Below, piece after piece: positions 46,306 to 52,902 of a stretch of 64,000 nucleotides of DNA. Both the position numbers and the translations under genes were made by a program. A model generated the notes under the pieces. It made no database searches. It worked only from the letters and a program-made list of their open reading frames with translations, and had not been told where the DNA came from. How positions within the stretch are numbered: position 1 is the stretch's first letter; each line of letters opens with the position of its first letter. This DNA is from Polyangiaceae bacterium (lineage in GTDB: Bacteria > Myxococcota_A > Polyangia > Polyangiales > Polyangiaceae): NCBI GenBank assembly GCA_015075635.1, contig JABTUA010000001.1:1736001-1800000 (forward strand), in the 5' to 3' direction.

Positions 46306-46382
46306 GACCGCGTCCAGGCCGCGGCCGCGGCTGACGCCGCGGTGCTCGCTCGCTCGCGCTCGCTCGCAGCCTGGACCCGGTC
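46306..46382. repeat. 14-bp inverted repeat with GC-rich inner stems
   Basis: The arms are 46306-46319 and 46369-46382 (one mismatch), each containing the core GTCCAGGC or its complement. The loop between them contains a further self-complementary CCGCGGCCGCGG region and CTCGCTCG repeats, so the single strand would fold into a long compound hairpin. Confidence 0.8.
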
Positions 46383-46400
46383 TGCGCGCGGCGGCGGGGC

Positions 46401-46440
46401 GCATTCGCTCTCACGAGCAGAAAGAGAGAAGAGCGAATGC
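46401..46440 (+). promoter_or_regulatory. Hairpin covering the start codon of the four-helix-bundle gene
   Basis: Perfect 11-bp inverted repeat GCATTCGCTCT (46401-46411) / AGAGCGAATGC (46430-46440), 18-base loop. The right arm contains the ATG at 46437-46439, and the loop contains the purine-rich AAAGAGAG that would serve as ribosome-binding site. The structure would therefore hide the start codon in the mRNA. Confidence 0.7.
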
Positions 46441-46763
46441 TGCGCATCTATCCTGTCGTCCTCGATGTCATCCGCCAGCTTCGGCCAGTGATGGCGGTCA
46501 TCGATCGCAAGGACCGCGACCTCGGGCGCCAGCTCCGGCGTTGCTCCGCCAGCGTCGGCCAGAACCTGGCAGAGGGGATGTACTCCCGCGGGCGCAATCG
46601 GGCGGCGAAGTATCACGTCGCGCTGGGGTCGGCGCGGGAGATGCTGGCGTGCTTGGAGCTCGCGGAGGCGTTCGGGTACACCGCGCCGCTCGCCCAGGAG
46701 ATGCGCGCCAGGTTCGACCGGATCATCGGCACGCTGGTGCGGCTGGTGGAGCGGGCGGGGTGA
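46437..46763 (+). CDS. Four-helix-bundle protein (S23/Avd-like family)
   Basis: A 108-residue helical protein of the four-helix-bundle family that includes proteins encoded in 23S rRNA intervening sequences and the Avd accessory proteins of diversity-generating retroelements. Signature: RQLRRCSASVGQNLAEGMYSR (helix 2) and KYHVALGSAREMLACLELA (helix 3). It is basic, which fits nucleic-acid binding. No reverse transcriptase or 23S rRNA lies nearby, so it is a free-standing member. It sits between two 73-bp direct repeats and behind a start-codon hairpin, which suggests a small mobile or regulated cassette. Confidence 0.9.
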   Translation: MLRIYPVVLDVIRQLRPVMAVIDRKDRDLGRQLRRCSASVGQNLAEGMYSRGRNRAAKYHVALGSAREMLACLELAEAFGYTAPLAQEMRARFDRIIGTLVRLVERAG

Positions 46764-46791
46764 CTGCGACTCCTCGTGCACTCTGAGCCCG

Positions 46792-46864
46792 AGGTGCGCG
46801 GGTGCAGCGGGCAGCGGGCAGCGGCAGCGCGGGGTGGGGCGTGGGGCAGGCGGGGGCGGGGAGT
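46792..46864. repeat. 73-bp direct repeat, right copy
   Basis: Second copy of the repeat at 46184-46256, same orientation, one mismatch. It begins 28 bases after the stop codon of the four-helix-bundle gene and ends 71 bases before the antitoxin gene. Confidence 0.95.
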
Positions 46865-46904
46865 GTCGCGAGGGTACCGGCGGGGAGCCCAGCGCGAGCC
46901 TTGA

Positions 46905-46917
46905 CCCCTCAGGGGTA
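46905..46917. promoter_or_regulatory. Perfect 13-bp palindrome, candidate VapB operator
   Basis: ACCCCT-C-AGGGGT starts 31 bases before the antitoxin ATG and overlaps a TTGACC hexamer (46902-46907) that resembles a -35 element. Autoregulation by the antitoxin through a palindrome at this place is normal for such pairs. Confidence 0.55.
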
Positions 46918-46919
46918 AG

Positions 46920-46931
46920 GCATCATGATGC
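46920..46931. promoter_or_regulatory. Perfect 12-bp palindrome next to the antitoxin start
   Basis: GCATCATGATGC lies two bases after the 13-bp palindrome and four bases before the antitoxin ATG, where a -10 element and transcription start would be expected. It could be a second operator half or a separate site. Confidence 0.5.
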
Positions 46932-46935
46932 TCTC

Positions 46936-47223
46936 ATGCGGACCACCTTGACGCTCGATCCTGACGTCGCGATCATGCTCGAAGAGGAGGCGCACCGCAC
47001 CCGCAAGCCGTTCAAGCACGTGGTCAACGAGGCGATTCGCCGTGGCCTTGCGCCGGCCGCGCGCGCGCCCCGCAGCAAGCGCTATCGCGTACGTCCGCAC
47101 GTGACGAAGCTGCGCGCTGGGATCGATCACGCGGCCTTCAACGCCCTGGCAGACGAGCTCGAGGACGAAGGGGCAGTGGCCAGCATGTCGGCCCGCCCGC
47201 GCGCGGGGCGAGGGCCGAAGTGA
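46936..47223 (+). CDS. Antitoxin of a VapBC-type pair
   Basis: A 95-residue protein. The N-terminus MRTTLTLDPDVAIMLEEEAHRTRKPFKHVVNEAIRRGL is a ribbon-helix-helix-like DNA-binding segment of the kind called DUF2191 or VapB. The C-terminal half (KLRAGIDHAAFNALADELEDEGA) is the part expected to wrap the toxin. The ATG at 46936 is fixed by this pattern. Its stop overlaps the PIN gene GTG by four bases, so antitoxin and toxin are coupled. Two palindromes lie directly upstream. Confidence 0.88.
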   Translation: MRTTLTLDPDVAIMLEEEAHRTRKPFKHVVNEAIRRGLAPAARAPRSKRYRVRPHVTKLRAGIDHAAFNALADELEDEGAVASMSARPRAGRGPK

Positions 47224-47648
47224 TCATCGTCGACATCAACCTCCTGCTCTACGCCGAGCTCGACGCCACTCCGGCCCACGCCGCGGCGCGGCGCTGGTGG
47301 GAGGACGTGATGAACGGGGATCGCCAGGTCGGGATCCCTCCCGTGAGCCTGTTCGGTTTCGTGCGAATCTCCACCAATCGGCGCGTCTTCGTCTCCCCGC
47401 TGTCCATCGACGACGCGCTCGGGCGGGTGAGAGAGTGGCTCGAGCGCCCGCATGTCACGTTCTTGACTCCGGGCCCGCGGCACCTCGAGATCGCCTTCGG
47501 CTTCCTGGAGAAGCTCGGCAGCGCCGCCAACTTGACGAGCGACGTGCAGATCGCCGCGCACGCCATCGAGAGCGGAGGCGAGGTCTTCTCGAACGACCGG
47601 GAGTTCGCGCGGTTTCCCGGACTCAGGTGGACGAACCCGCTGGAGTGA
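47220..47648 (+). CDS. PIN-domain toxin (VapC, Mtu_PIN type)
   Basis: A 142-residue PIN-domain ribonuclease. MIIVDINLLLYAELDATPAHAAARRWW at the N-terminus holds catalytic Asp 5. VSLFGFVRISTNRRVF, NLTSDVQIAAHAIESG (Asp near 107) and SNDREFARFPGLRWTNPL at the C-terminus complete the acidic set. The arrangement matches the TIGR00028 subgroup abundant in Mycobacterium tuberculosis and found in myxobacteria. It should cleave RNA when free of its antitoxin. GTG start from the GTGA overlap. Confidence 0.92.
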   Translation: MIIVDINLLLYAELDATPAHAAARRWWEDVMNGDRQVGIPPVSLFGFVRISTNRRVFVSPLSIDDALGRVREWLERPHVTFLTPGPRHLEIAFGFLEKLGSAANLTSDVQIAAHAIESGGEVFSNDREFARFPGLRWTNPLE

Positions 47649-47828
47649 GCCAGGCCGGCGCGCAAGCGCCCCGGCTCGGGGCCGGGAGGGAAGAGGGACC
47701 GGATGGCTGCCGTGCGCGCTCGCTCGCCGCTCGGTCGAGCGCCACATGAAGGGCCGCCTGCGCGGTCGCGGCCTCCATGGCCACGACGAGACGCGCAACT
47801 CGCTCGAGCAAGTTGCCGAAGCTCGAGC

Positions 47829-48050
47829 ATGTCCCTGAAGAAGCAGCTGAGGCGCAAGCGTGCCCGGGCGCGGTATCTGACCAAGACCGCGACGTGGCCC
47901 ATCGGTGAGGGCGTGCAGATCGTGGTGGACCTGTCGGGTGGGTCTCGAAGCCTGCCCGACGACGACTGTCCAATCTGTCGGGCGTTGCGCGAGGCCGGCG
48001 AGCCCGTGATCACGCTGGAACTTGCCGAAGCGCTTGGCGATTCGAACTGA
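47829..48050 (+). CDS. Small hypothetical protein
   Basis: A 73-residue protein from the ATG at 47829. The basic N-terminus MSLKKQLRRKRARARYLTK is followed by GEGVQIVVDLSGG and a CPICRAL motif, then an acidic helix. A CxxC of this kind could bind zinc with other residues, or be a lone redox pair. The reading frame extends upstream to 47703, but that part has the composition of noncoding DNA. It is 51 bases upstream of the TetR gene, so it may be its neighbour by chance. Confidence 0.55.
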   Translation: MSLKKQLRRKRARARYLTKTATWPIGEGVQIVVDLSGGSRSLPDDDCPICRALREAGEPVITLELAEALGDSN

Positions 48051-48075
48051 AGCCGAGGATCCCCCTTGCGCAGTC

Positions 48076-48112
48076 TTCGCTGACTTGCTATCAGTGAATC
48101 TGTGTCAGCGAA
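48076..48112. promoter_or_regulatory. Inverted repeat across the TetR-family gene start, candidate operator
   Basis: Perfect 9-bp arms TTCGCTGAC (48076-48084) and GTCAGCGAA (48104-48112), 19 bases between them. The right arm lies inside the first codons of the TetR gene, whose GTG is at 48102. A repressor binding here would block its own transcription. Confidence 0.6.
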
Positions 48113-48725
48113 ACAGGCGGGGCCCCGAGCCCAGAAGAAGGCCGAAACCCGCGCCGCCCTGAAGGCAGCGGCCCGGGAGTGCTTTGCCGAGCAGGGCTAC
48201 GCCGCGACCCAGGTGGGCGACGTGGCGCGGCGCGCGGGGGTCGCGCACGGCACCTTCTACGTCCACTTCCAGACCCTGGGCGAGCTGACCGACGAGCTGC
48301 TCGTCGAGTTCAACCAGGCGCTGGTCGCGCGGCTGGACAAAGCCTGGAAGAAGCACGCCGCCGAGCCCCCGGCGCTGCTCGCGGAGCGGCTCGCCGAAGC
48401 CTGCCTCGATCACTGGACGCGCGAGCGCGAGCTCCTGGCGGCGTTCGCCGAGCGGGCCGCCGCGAGCGCGAGCCTCACCACGCTGCGCGACGGCATCAGC
48501 CCGCCCGTCGCGGACTTCCTGCTCGCGCGCCTGCGCGCCGTCGCCGGCGACGTGCCGGATCTCGAGCTCGTCGCCCAGGCGCTGCTCGGCATGTGGATGC
48601 GCGTCGGGCTCCGCTACGTGTTCGGACCGCGGCTCTCCAAGCAAGCCACGGCCAAGCTGCTCGCGACTCTGTCCCTGGGCGCGCTCTCGTCGGTCGCGCC
48701 CGCGCTTCGAGGAGGTCGATCATGA
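48102..48725 (+). CDS. TetR/AcrR-family transcriptional regulator
   Basis: A 207-residue regulator. The DNA-binding domain is within residues 12-62: helix-turn-helix YAATQVGDVARRAGVAHGTFYVHF. The C-terminal ligand-binding part is helical, Leu/Ala-rich and contains QALLGMWMRVGLRYVFG. GTG start. The gene overlaps the radical SAM gene by four bases (ATGA), so it is likely to control that operon through the inverted repeat across its own start. The ligand is not known. Confidence 0.92.
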   Translation: MSAKQAGPRAQKKAETRAALKAAARECFAEQGYAATQVGDVARRAGVAHGTFYVHFQTLGELTDELLVEFNQALVARLDKAWKKHAAEPPALLAERLAEACLDHWTRERELLAAFAERAAASASLTTLRDGISPPVADFLLARLRAVAGDVPDLELVAQALLGMWMRVGLRYVFGPRLSKQATAKLLATLSLGALSSVAPALRGGRS

Positions 48726-50029
48726 TGCAAGTACCCGCGCCCGTTCGCTCACTGCCGAAGGCCGCGCCCTGGCGCGAGTACGCTGCGGAGGTCCCTGGCT
48801 CGCTGCCGGAGTTCTCGCGCTACGTGCCGCGGGCGGGGCATCCAGACTTCCCGCGCCTCGCCCGCGAGGCCCGTGAGCTCGCGGCGCGCCTCGGGCCCGC
48901 GCTGGAGCCGCCGCGGCGCGGTCCCCGCGAGGCCATGCGCAAGCTCTCGAGCTATCGCACGGCCCTGGCGAGCTACCTCGAGAACCGGCGCCGAGCCCGG
49001 GCCGGCCGCGAAGATCTGCTGCCGCTCTACTTCATCTGGACCACGCTCCGGCCCTGCAACTTCCGCTGCGACTACTGCGACGACCACCGCGGCGCGCGCT
49101 ACCCGGAGCTGGACGGGCACGGCAAGCTCGATACCGAGAAGGGCTTCGAGCTCCTGCGCGTGATGCGCACGCGCGCGACCAGCGTCTACTTCGCCGGCGG
49201 CGAGCCGACGCTGCGCAAGGACCTGCCAGAGCTGACGCGCCGGGCGCGGGACCTCGACTACTTCCCCATCGTCCTGAACACCAACGGCAGCCTGTTCCAT
49301 CGCCTGCTGGAAAAACCCGAGTGGCGCGGTTTCCTCGCCGACGTCGACATCCTGGTCGTCAGCCTCGACGCCCTCGATCTGGGCAAGCTCGCCGAGATGT
49401 GGCGCACGCCTCATCCCGAGGACGTGGTCCGCAACCTGCTGCTCCTGCGCGAGCTCGCGGCTGCTTCGCGCGTGAAGCTGATGGTCAACACCGTGCTCCA
49501 GCCCGGGCTGCTTGCCGAGGCGCGGGCGGTGCTGGATCTGACCGAGGATCTCGGCATCGGCTTTTGCCCCGTGCCGCGCAACGTGGGGCCGCGCGTGGAC
49601 CGCGCCCTGCTCGAGGATCCGGAGTACCCGGCGTTCGTCGCGCACCTGCTCGCGCGCAAGGCCGCTGGCGCGCGCATCAGCGGCTCCTTGCGCATGAACC
49701 GGCGACTGCTCTCCGCGGCGCCCCTCGACTGCCGGAACACGCTCAAGCCCCACGTGGACCACGACGGACGCCTGGCCTGGCCGTGCAAGGCGACGGTCAA
49801 CGTCGAGCCGGAGTGGCTCGACGTGCTCGCCTTCGACCACGTGGACGCCATCTGGGCGGAGGCCACGCGCCGGCGCGATCCCAAGGGCTTCCACGGGCCG
49901 GGTCCCGAGCAGTGCGGCGGCGACTGCTGCTGGGCGCAGAACTACACCACCGACGAATACGCCCACGGGCTCGAGCACCCGCTCTCGCTGCTCGGCGCGG
50001 TCGCGGACTTCTTGAAGAGGCCCGCGTGA
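48722..50029 (+). CDS. Radical SAM protein with C-terminal Cys-rich region
   Basis: A 435-residue enzyme. The N-terminal 95 residues are helical and unassigned. The radical SAM core begins with TTLRPCNFRCDYC, the CxxxCxxC cluster ligands being Cys 112, 116 and 119. SVYFAGGEPTL (GGE motif, about 157-167) binds SAM. VLNTNGSLF and DILVVSLDALD are further core strands. The C-terminal part has DCRNTLKPHVDHDGRLAWPCKATVNVEPEW and EQCGGDCCW, a spacing like SPASM or twitch domains that hold auxiliary clusters. Substrate unknown. It lies between a TetR regulator and a multispanning membrane protein with overlaps on both sides, so the three form one functional unit. Confidence 0.92.
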   Translation: MMQVPAPVRSLPKAAPWREYAAEVPGSLPEFSRYVPRAGHPDFPRLAREARELAARLGPALEPPRRGPREAMRKLSSYRTALASYLENRRRARAGREDLLPLYFIWTTLRPCNFRCDYCDDHRGARYPELDGHGKLDTEKGFELLRVMRTRATSVYFAGGEPTLRKDLPELTRRARDLDYFPIVLNTNGSLFHRLLEKPEWRGFLADVDILVVSLDALDLGKLAEMWRTPHPEDVVRNLLLLRELAAASRVKLMVNTVLQPGLLAEARAVLDLTEDLGIGFCPVPRNVGPRVDRALLEDPEYPAFVAHLLARKAAGARISGSLRMNRRLLSAAPLDCRNTLKPHVDHDGRLAWPCKATVNVEPEWLDVLAFDHVDAIWAEATRRRDPKGFHGPGPEQCGGDCCWAQNYTTDEYAHGLEHPLSLLGAVADFLKRPA

Positions 50030-50850
50030 GCTCGCCGGAGCGGCGGGTCGGCGATCGGCCGTTCCTGGTGGACGCCGCCGCGGTCGGCCTGATCAGCCTC
50101 TTCATCTGCCTGTGGAGCGAGCGGCTCGCGCTGATGAGCGTGCTGGTGCCGGTCGTGCTGCTCGCACGCCTCGGCCTCTGGCTCGCGCTGCCCCGCGCCG
50201 AGCGCGATCTCGGCGGGCGCGCCGAGGTCGCGTTCTTTCTCATGGCCACCCTGTTCGGTGCGTTCAACGACTGGAACAGCGTCACCCGCCATCGCGTCTA
50301 CGACTACACGGTGCCCACGGACTTGCCCGGGCTCTCGCACATTCCGATCTGGATGCTGCTCTACTGGGGGCTGATCCTGCGCTTCGTGCTCACGGTCTTC
50401 CACTGGCGGCGGAGCGGGCTCGGGAGGGCCGGGGACGGCGTGTGGCTCGGGCGGCGGACCTCTGCGCGCCCGCTGCTCAAGGTGTTGCTCTTGCTCGGGC
50501 TCGTGCTCGCGACCCGGCAGGCGATCTATCGCCTCTACGACCACGTCTTGTGGTCTTGGCTGCCGTTCGCGGTGGCCATCCTGGCCTACCTCGCGCTCTT
50601 CCGCCCCGAGCGCGCGCGCCTCAGGCTGCTCGTGCTCGTCGTCGCGATCGGGCCAGCGGTCGAGGCGCTCTACATTCAGGTAGGGCACCTGCACGCGTAT
50701 CGGCTCGGCTGGCTCGGCGGCGTGCCGCTCTGGATCGCGCTCTGGTGGGGGCTCGCCGCGCTGGTCTGGGACGACATCGGCACGCGCCTCATGGACGGGC
50801 TCGAGCGCGCGCTCGGGTCGAAGCGCGCGCTCTCGAGTGCCCCGAGCTGA
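50026..50850 (+). CDS. Multispanning membrane protein of a radical-SAM operon
   Basis: A 274-residue integral membrane protein with about seven hydrophobic helices: residues 14-30, 36-56, 69-85, 106-125, 149-167, 182-196 and 203-222, with a final hydrophobic stretch near 228-247. No domain that I recognise. Conserved-looking polar residues sit in FNDWNSVTRHRVYDY and WWGLAALVWDDIG. GTG start from a GTGA overlap with the radical SAM stop. It could be the export or membrane-modifying partner of the radical SAM product, or the lipid-pathway enzyme itself; this is inference. Confidence 0.82.
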   Translation: MSSPERRVGDRPFLVDAAAVGLISLFICLWSERLALMSVLVPVVLLARLGLWLALPRAERDLGGRAEVAFFLMATLFGAFNDWNSVTRHRVYDYTVPTDLPGLSHIPIWMLLYWGLILRFVLTVFHWRRSGLGRAGDGVWLGRRTSARPLLKVLLLLGLVLATRQAIYRLYDHVLWSWLPFAVAILAYLALFRPERARLRLLVLVVAIGPAVEALYIQVGHLHAYRLGWLGGVPLWIALWWGLAALVWDDIGTRLMDGLERALGSKRALSSAPS

Positions 50851-50991
50851 CTCCGGAAGCCGATCTCCTGGAGCGTCGCGTGCTAAGCTGAGGGATACAT
50901 GGATGAGCCGCCACGCGAACGCGTCGACGCGCTCGAGCAAGGATTCGGCGCGCGCGGCGGCTGACGGGTTTCGAAGCTCTGCGGGGCCAGG

Positions 50992-51305
50992 ATGACAGCA
51001 AAGTTCGACCGCGGTGGTGGCGCTGGCACTCACGACCGGCTGCGGCCTGTTTGGCGGGGAGGACGGCAAGCGAGCCGAGCAGATCCAGCCCGGCACTGGT
51101 GGCACGACCGGCCCCGGCGGAACGGGAGGCGCCTCCGGGGGTGTGAGCGGGAAGGGCGGTACCGCCGGAGTCTCGGGCGCGTCGGGGTCGTGCTTGGGAC
51201 TACCCGGCCCGGCCATGGTGGAGGTCGCGACGCCGAAAGGCGTGAAGTACTGCATCGACCGCACCGAGGTGACGCAAGGGCAGTACCAGGAGTTCCTCGC
51301 ACAGC
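50992..51305 (+). pseudogene. Broken lipoprotein of formylglycine-enzyme type, N-terminal part
   Basis: In frame 2, from 51014 the protein reads VALALTTGCGLFGG (lipobox TTGC), a Gly/Ser/Thr linker, then GPAMVEVATPKGVKYCIDRTEVTQGQYQEFLA, the start of an FGE-sulfatase domain. The domain then stops abruptly near 51302 and sequence of another kind follows. The signal peptide also lacks its natural start: ATGACAGCAA at 50992 is in another frame, and removing one A from the AAA run would give MTASSTAVVALALTTGC. So there is a probable 1-base shift at the beginning and a truncation at the end. Confidence 0.72.
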
Positions 51306-51518
51306 CTCCGCCAATGGATCTGCTCGCTGCCTTGGGGTCTGCGCGCCCTGCTCGGCTATGACCGGAAGCTCTGCGCCGAGGTCGTGAGCGGGTTCATGGC
51401 GGAGGTGGACCGCTCGCTGCGCTGGCGCGCCAAGCGCGAGCTCGGCCTGGCGAGCGTAGCAGACGCGCACACGGGCGGCGTGGTCGCGGTGCAGAGGACG
51501 GACAGCGCGCTCCGGGTC
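51306..51518 (+). mobile_element. IS91-family transposase remnant
   Basis: In frame 3 the sequence reads RQWICSLPWGLRALLGYDRK, then LCAEVVSGFMAEVDRSLRW and ASVADAHTGGVVAVQRTDSALRV. This is the conserved stretch just before the HxH motif of IS91-type (Y2) transposases, where RQWVLSLPFxLR...AYD and GAVTFVQRFGSALNLNPHFH are usual. The HxH and the catalytic tyrosines are missing because the similarity ends at 51518. Only about 70 residues remain, in a region that does not open with a start codon, so the element is dead. It adjoins the broken end of the FGE-type lipoprotein. Confidence 0.78.
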
Positions 51519-51648
51519 TCGCGCTGCGTAGAGGCGGGCCCCGGCGAAAGTGCGTCGATCTGCCCGGAGAAGGACTCTCGGCCGCCGGGGTTTACGCGCG
51601 CGGCCCCACACCCTAGATGGAGCGGAGGATGTGGAGGTGGGCGAGCTA

Positions 51649-52902
51649 ATGAGCGGACGGCTCGTCCAGAGCGCCGCGGTCGCGCTCGCCGTTCTCGGCT
51701 CGGCTTGCACGGAGAAGCCTGCCGTGCCGATCCTGAGCTGGTACGCCAACCCCGACGACGGCACGCAGGCGGAGCTGGCCCAGCTGTGCTCGCGCGCGTC
51801 GGGTGGCCGCTATCGGATCGAGGTTTCGGTGCTGCCGCGCGACGCGAGCGCGCAGCGCGAACAGCTGGTGCGGCGGCTCGCCGCCCGCGACCGCTCGATC
51901 GATTTCATGAGCATCGATCCGCCGTTCTTGGCCGAACTCGGCGCCGCCGGGTTCCTGCGCCCGTTCGAGGGTGAGGACGCTGCCGAGCTCACCGACGGCG
52001 TGCTCGCGGGCCCGGTCGAGTCTGCGCACTTTGCCGGACAGCTCTTCGGCGTGCCGTTCTGGGCGAACACGCAACTCCTTTGGTTTCGCAAATCGGTCGC
52101 GGCGCGCGCCGGCCTCGATCCGGAGCGCCGCCCGCTCACTTGGTCAGAGCTCGTCCGTGCCGCGAGCGCGACCGGCACTCGCGTCGACGTGCAAGCACGG
52201 CGCTACGAGGGCTACACGGTCTGGATCAATGCGCTCGTCTCGTCGGCGGGAGGAGCGATCCTCACGAACCCGGAGGCGGGCCGAGACGCGGTACCCGGCA
52301 TCGACTCCGAGGCCGGGCGACGAGCGGCGGGGATCATCGCCGAGCTGGCGAGCTCGCCCGCGAGGAACGCGGCACTCTCTAGCGCCGACGAGGAGGCGGC
52401 ACGCCTGGGCTTCCAGGGCCCTCGCGGTGGCTTCATGGTGAACTGGCCGTACGTCTATGGCGCCGCCGACCCGTCGCTGCTCGACGACATTGGATGGGCA
52501 CGCTATCCGCGCGTCGATCCCGCGCGCGAGAGTCGCCCACCCCTCGGCGGCATCGTGCTGGGCGTGAGCGCGCTCAGTCAGAGCCCCGACCTCGCGCGCG
52601 AAGCGATCCGTTGCATCACTTCCGAAGAGAACCAGAAGCTCCACATGATTCGCGCCAAGTCGCCCGCGGCGCGTCGCGCCGTGTACGACGACCCCGAGGT
52701 GCGGCGCGTGTTCCCGATGGCGGACCTGGTCCGGGAGTCGATTGAGAGCGCGTCGCCGCGACCGTTGACTCCGTATTACACCGACGTGAGTGCAGCAGTA
52801 GTGCGAATGTTCCATCCGCCGGCAAGCGTGAATCCGCAGCGCACACCCGCGGCCGCGTCGCGTCTGATCGTCGACGTCCTCCACGACCGGGTGCTCCTGT
52901 GA
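51649..52902 (+). CDS. Sugar ABC transporter substrate-binding lipoprotein
   Basis: A 417-residue family 1 solute-binding protein, like LpqY or ThuE. Lipobox GSAC (Cys near 20). Typical elements are RSIDFMSIDPPFLAELGAAGFLRPF, FAGQLFGVPFWANTQLLWFRKS, LTWSELVRAA, and GFMVNWPYVYGA near 260. Start ATG at 51649 is preceded by GGAGGTGG. The permease genes follow with four-base overlaps. The similarity to trehalose or maltose binders suggests an alpha-glucoside, but the substrate cannot be decided from sequence. Confidence 0.93.
   Translation: MSGRLVQSAAVALAVLGSACTEKPAVPILSWYANPDDGTQAELAQLCSRASGGRYRIEVSVLPRDASAQREQLVRRLAARDRSIDFMSIDPPFLAELGAAGFLRPFEGEDAAELTDGVLAGPVESAHFAGQLFGVPFWANTQLLWFRKSVAARAGLDPERRPLTWSELVRAASATGTRVDVQARRYEGYTVWINALVSSAGGAILTNPEAGRDAVPGIDSEAGRRAAGIIAELASSPARNAALSSADEEAARLGFQGPRGGFMVNWPYVYGAADPSLLDDIGWARYPRVDPARESRPPLGGIVLGVSALSQSPDLAREAIRCITSEENQKLHMIRAKSPAARRAVYDDPEVRRVFPMADLVRESIESASPRPLTPYYTDVSAAVVRMFHPPASVNPQRTPAAASRLIVDVLHDRVLL

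Larger units (their letters stand above)
46076..46436. other. Gene-free, structured intergenic stretch upstream of the four-helix-bundle gene
   Basis: 361 bases without a believable gene. It contains the left copy of a 73-bp direct repeat, runs of CTCGCTCG, a 14-bp inverted repeat and a hairpin that reaches the next start codon. Base composition is strongly G-rich in the repeat and strand-asymmetric, unlike coding sequence nearby. Confidence 0.8.

Noticed and set aside
46437-46763. Diversity-generating retroelement around the Avd-like gene
   Set aside because: No reverse transcriptase gene and no template/variable repeat pair with A-specific differences was seen within the window. The direct repeats differ only by one T/C and are noncoding.
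47649-47828. N-terminal extension of the small CPIC protein to 47703
   Set aside because: The extra 42 residues are Arg/Pro/Ala-rich without pattern; the ATG at 47829 begins a typical basic helix.
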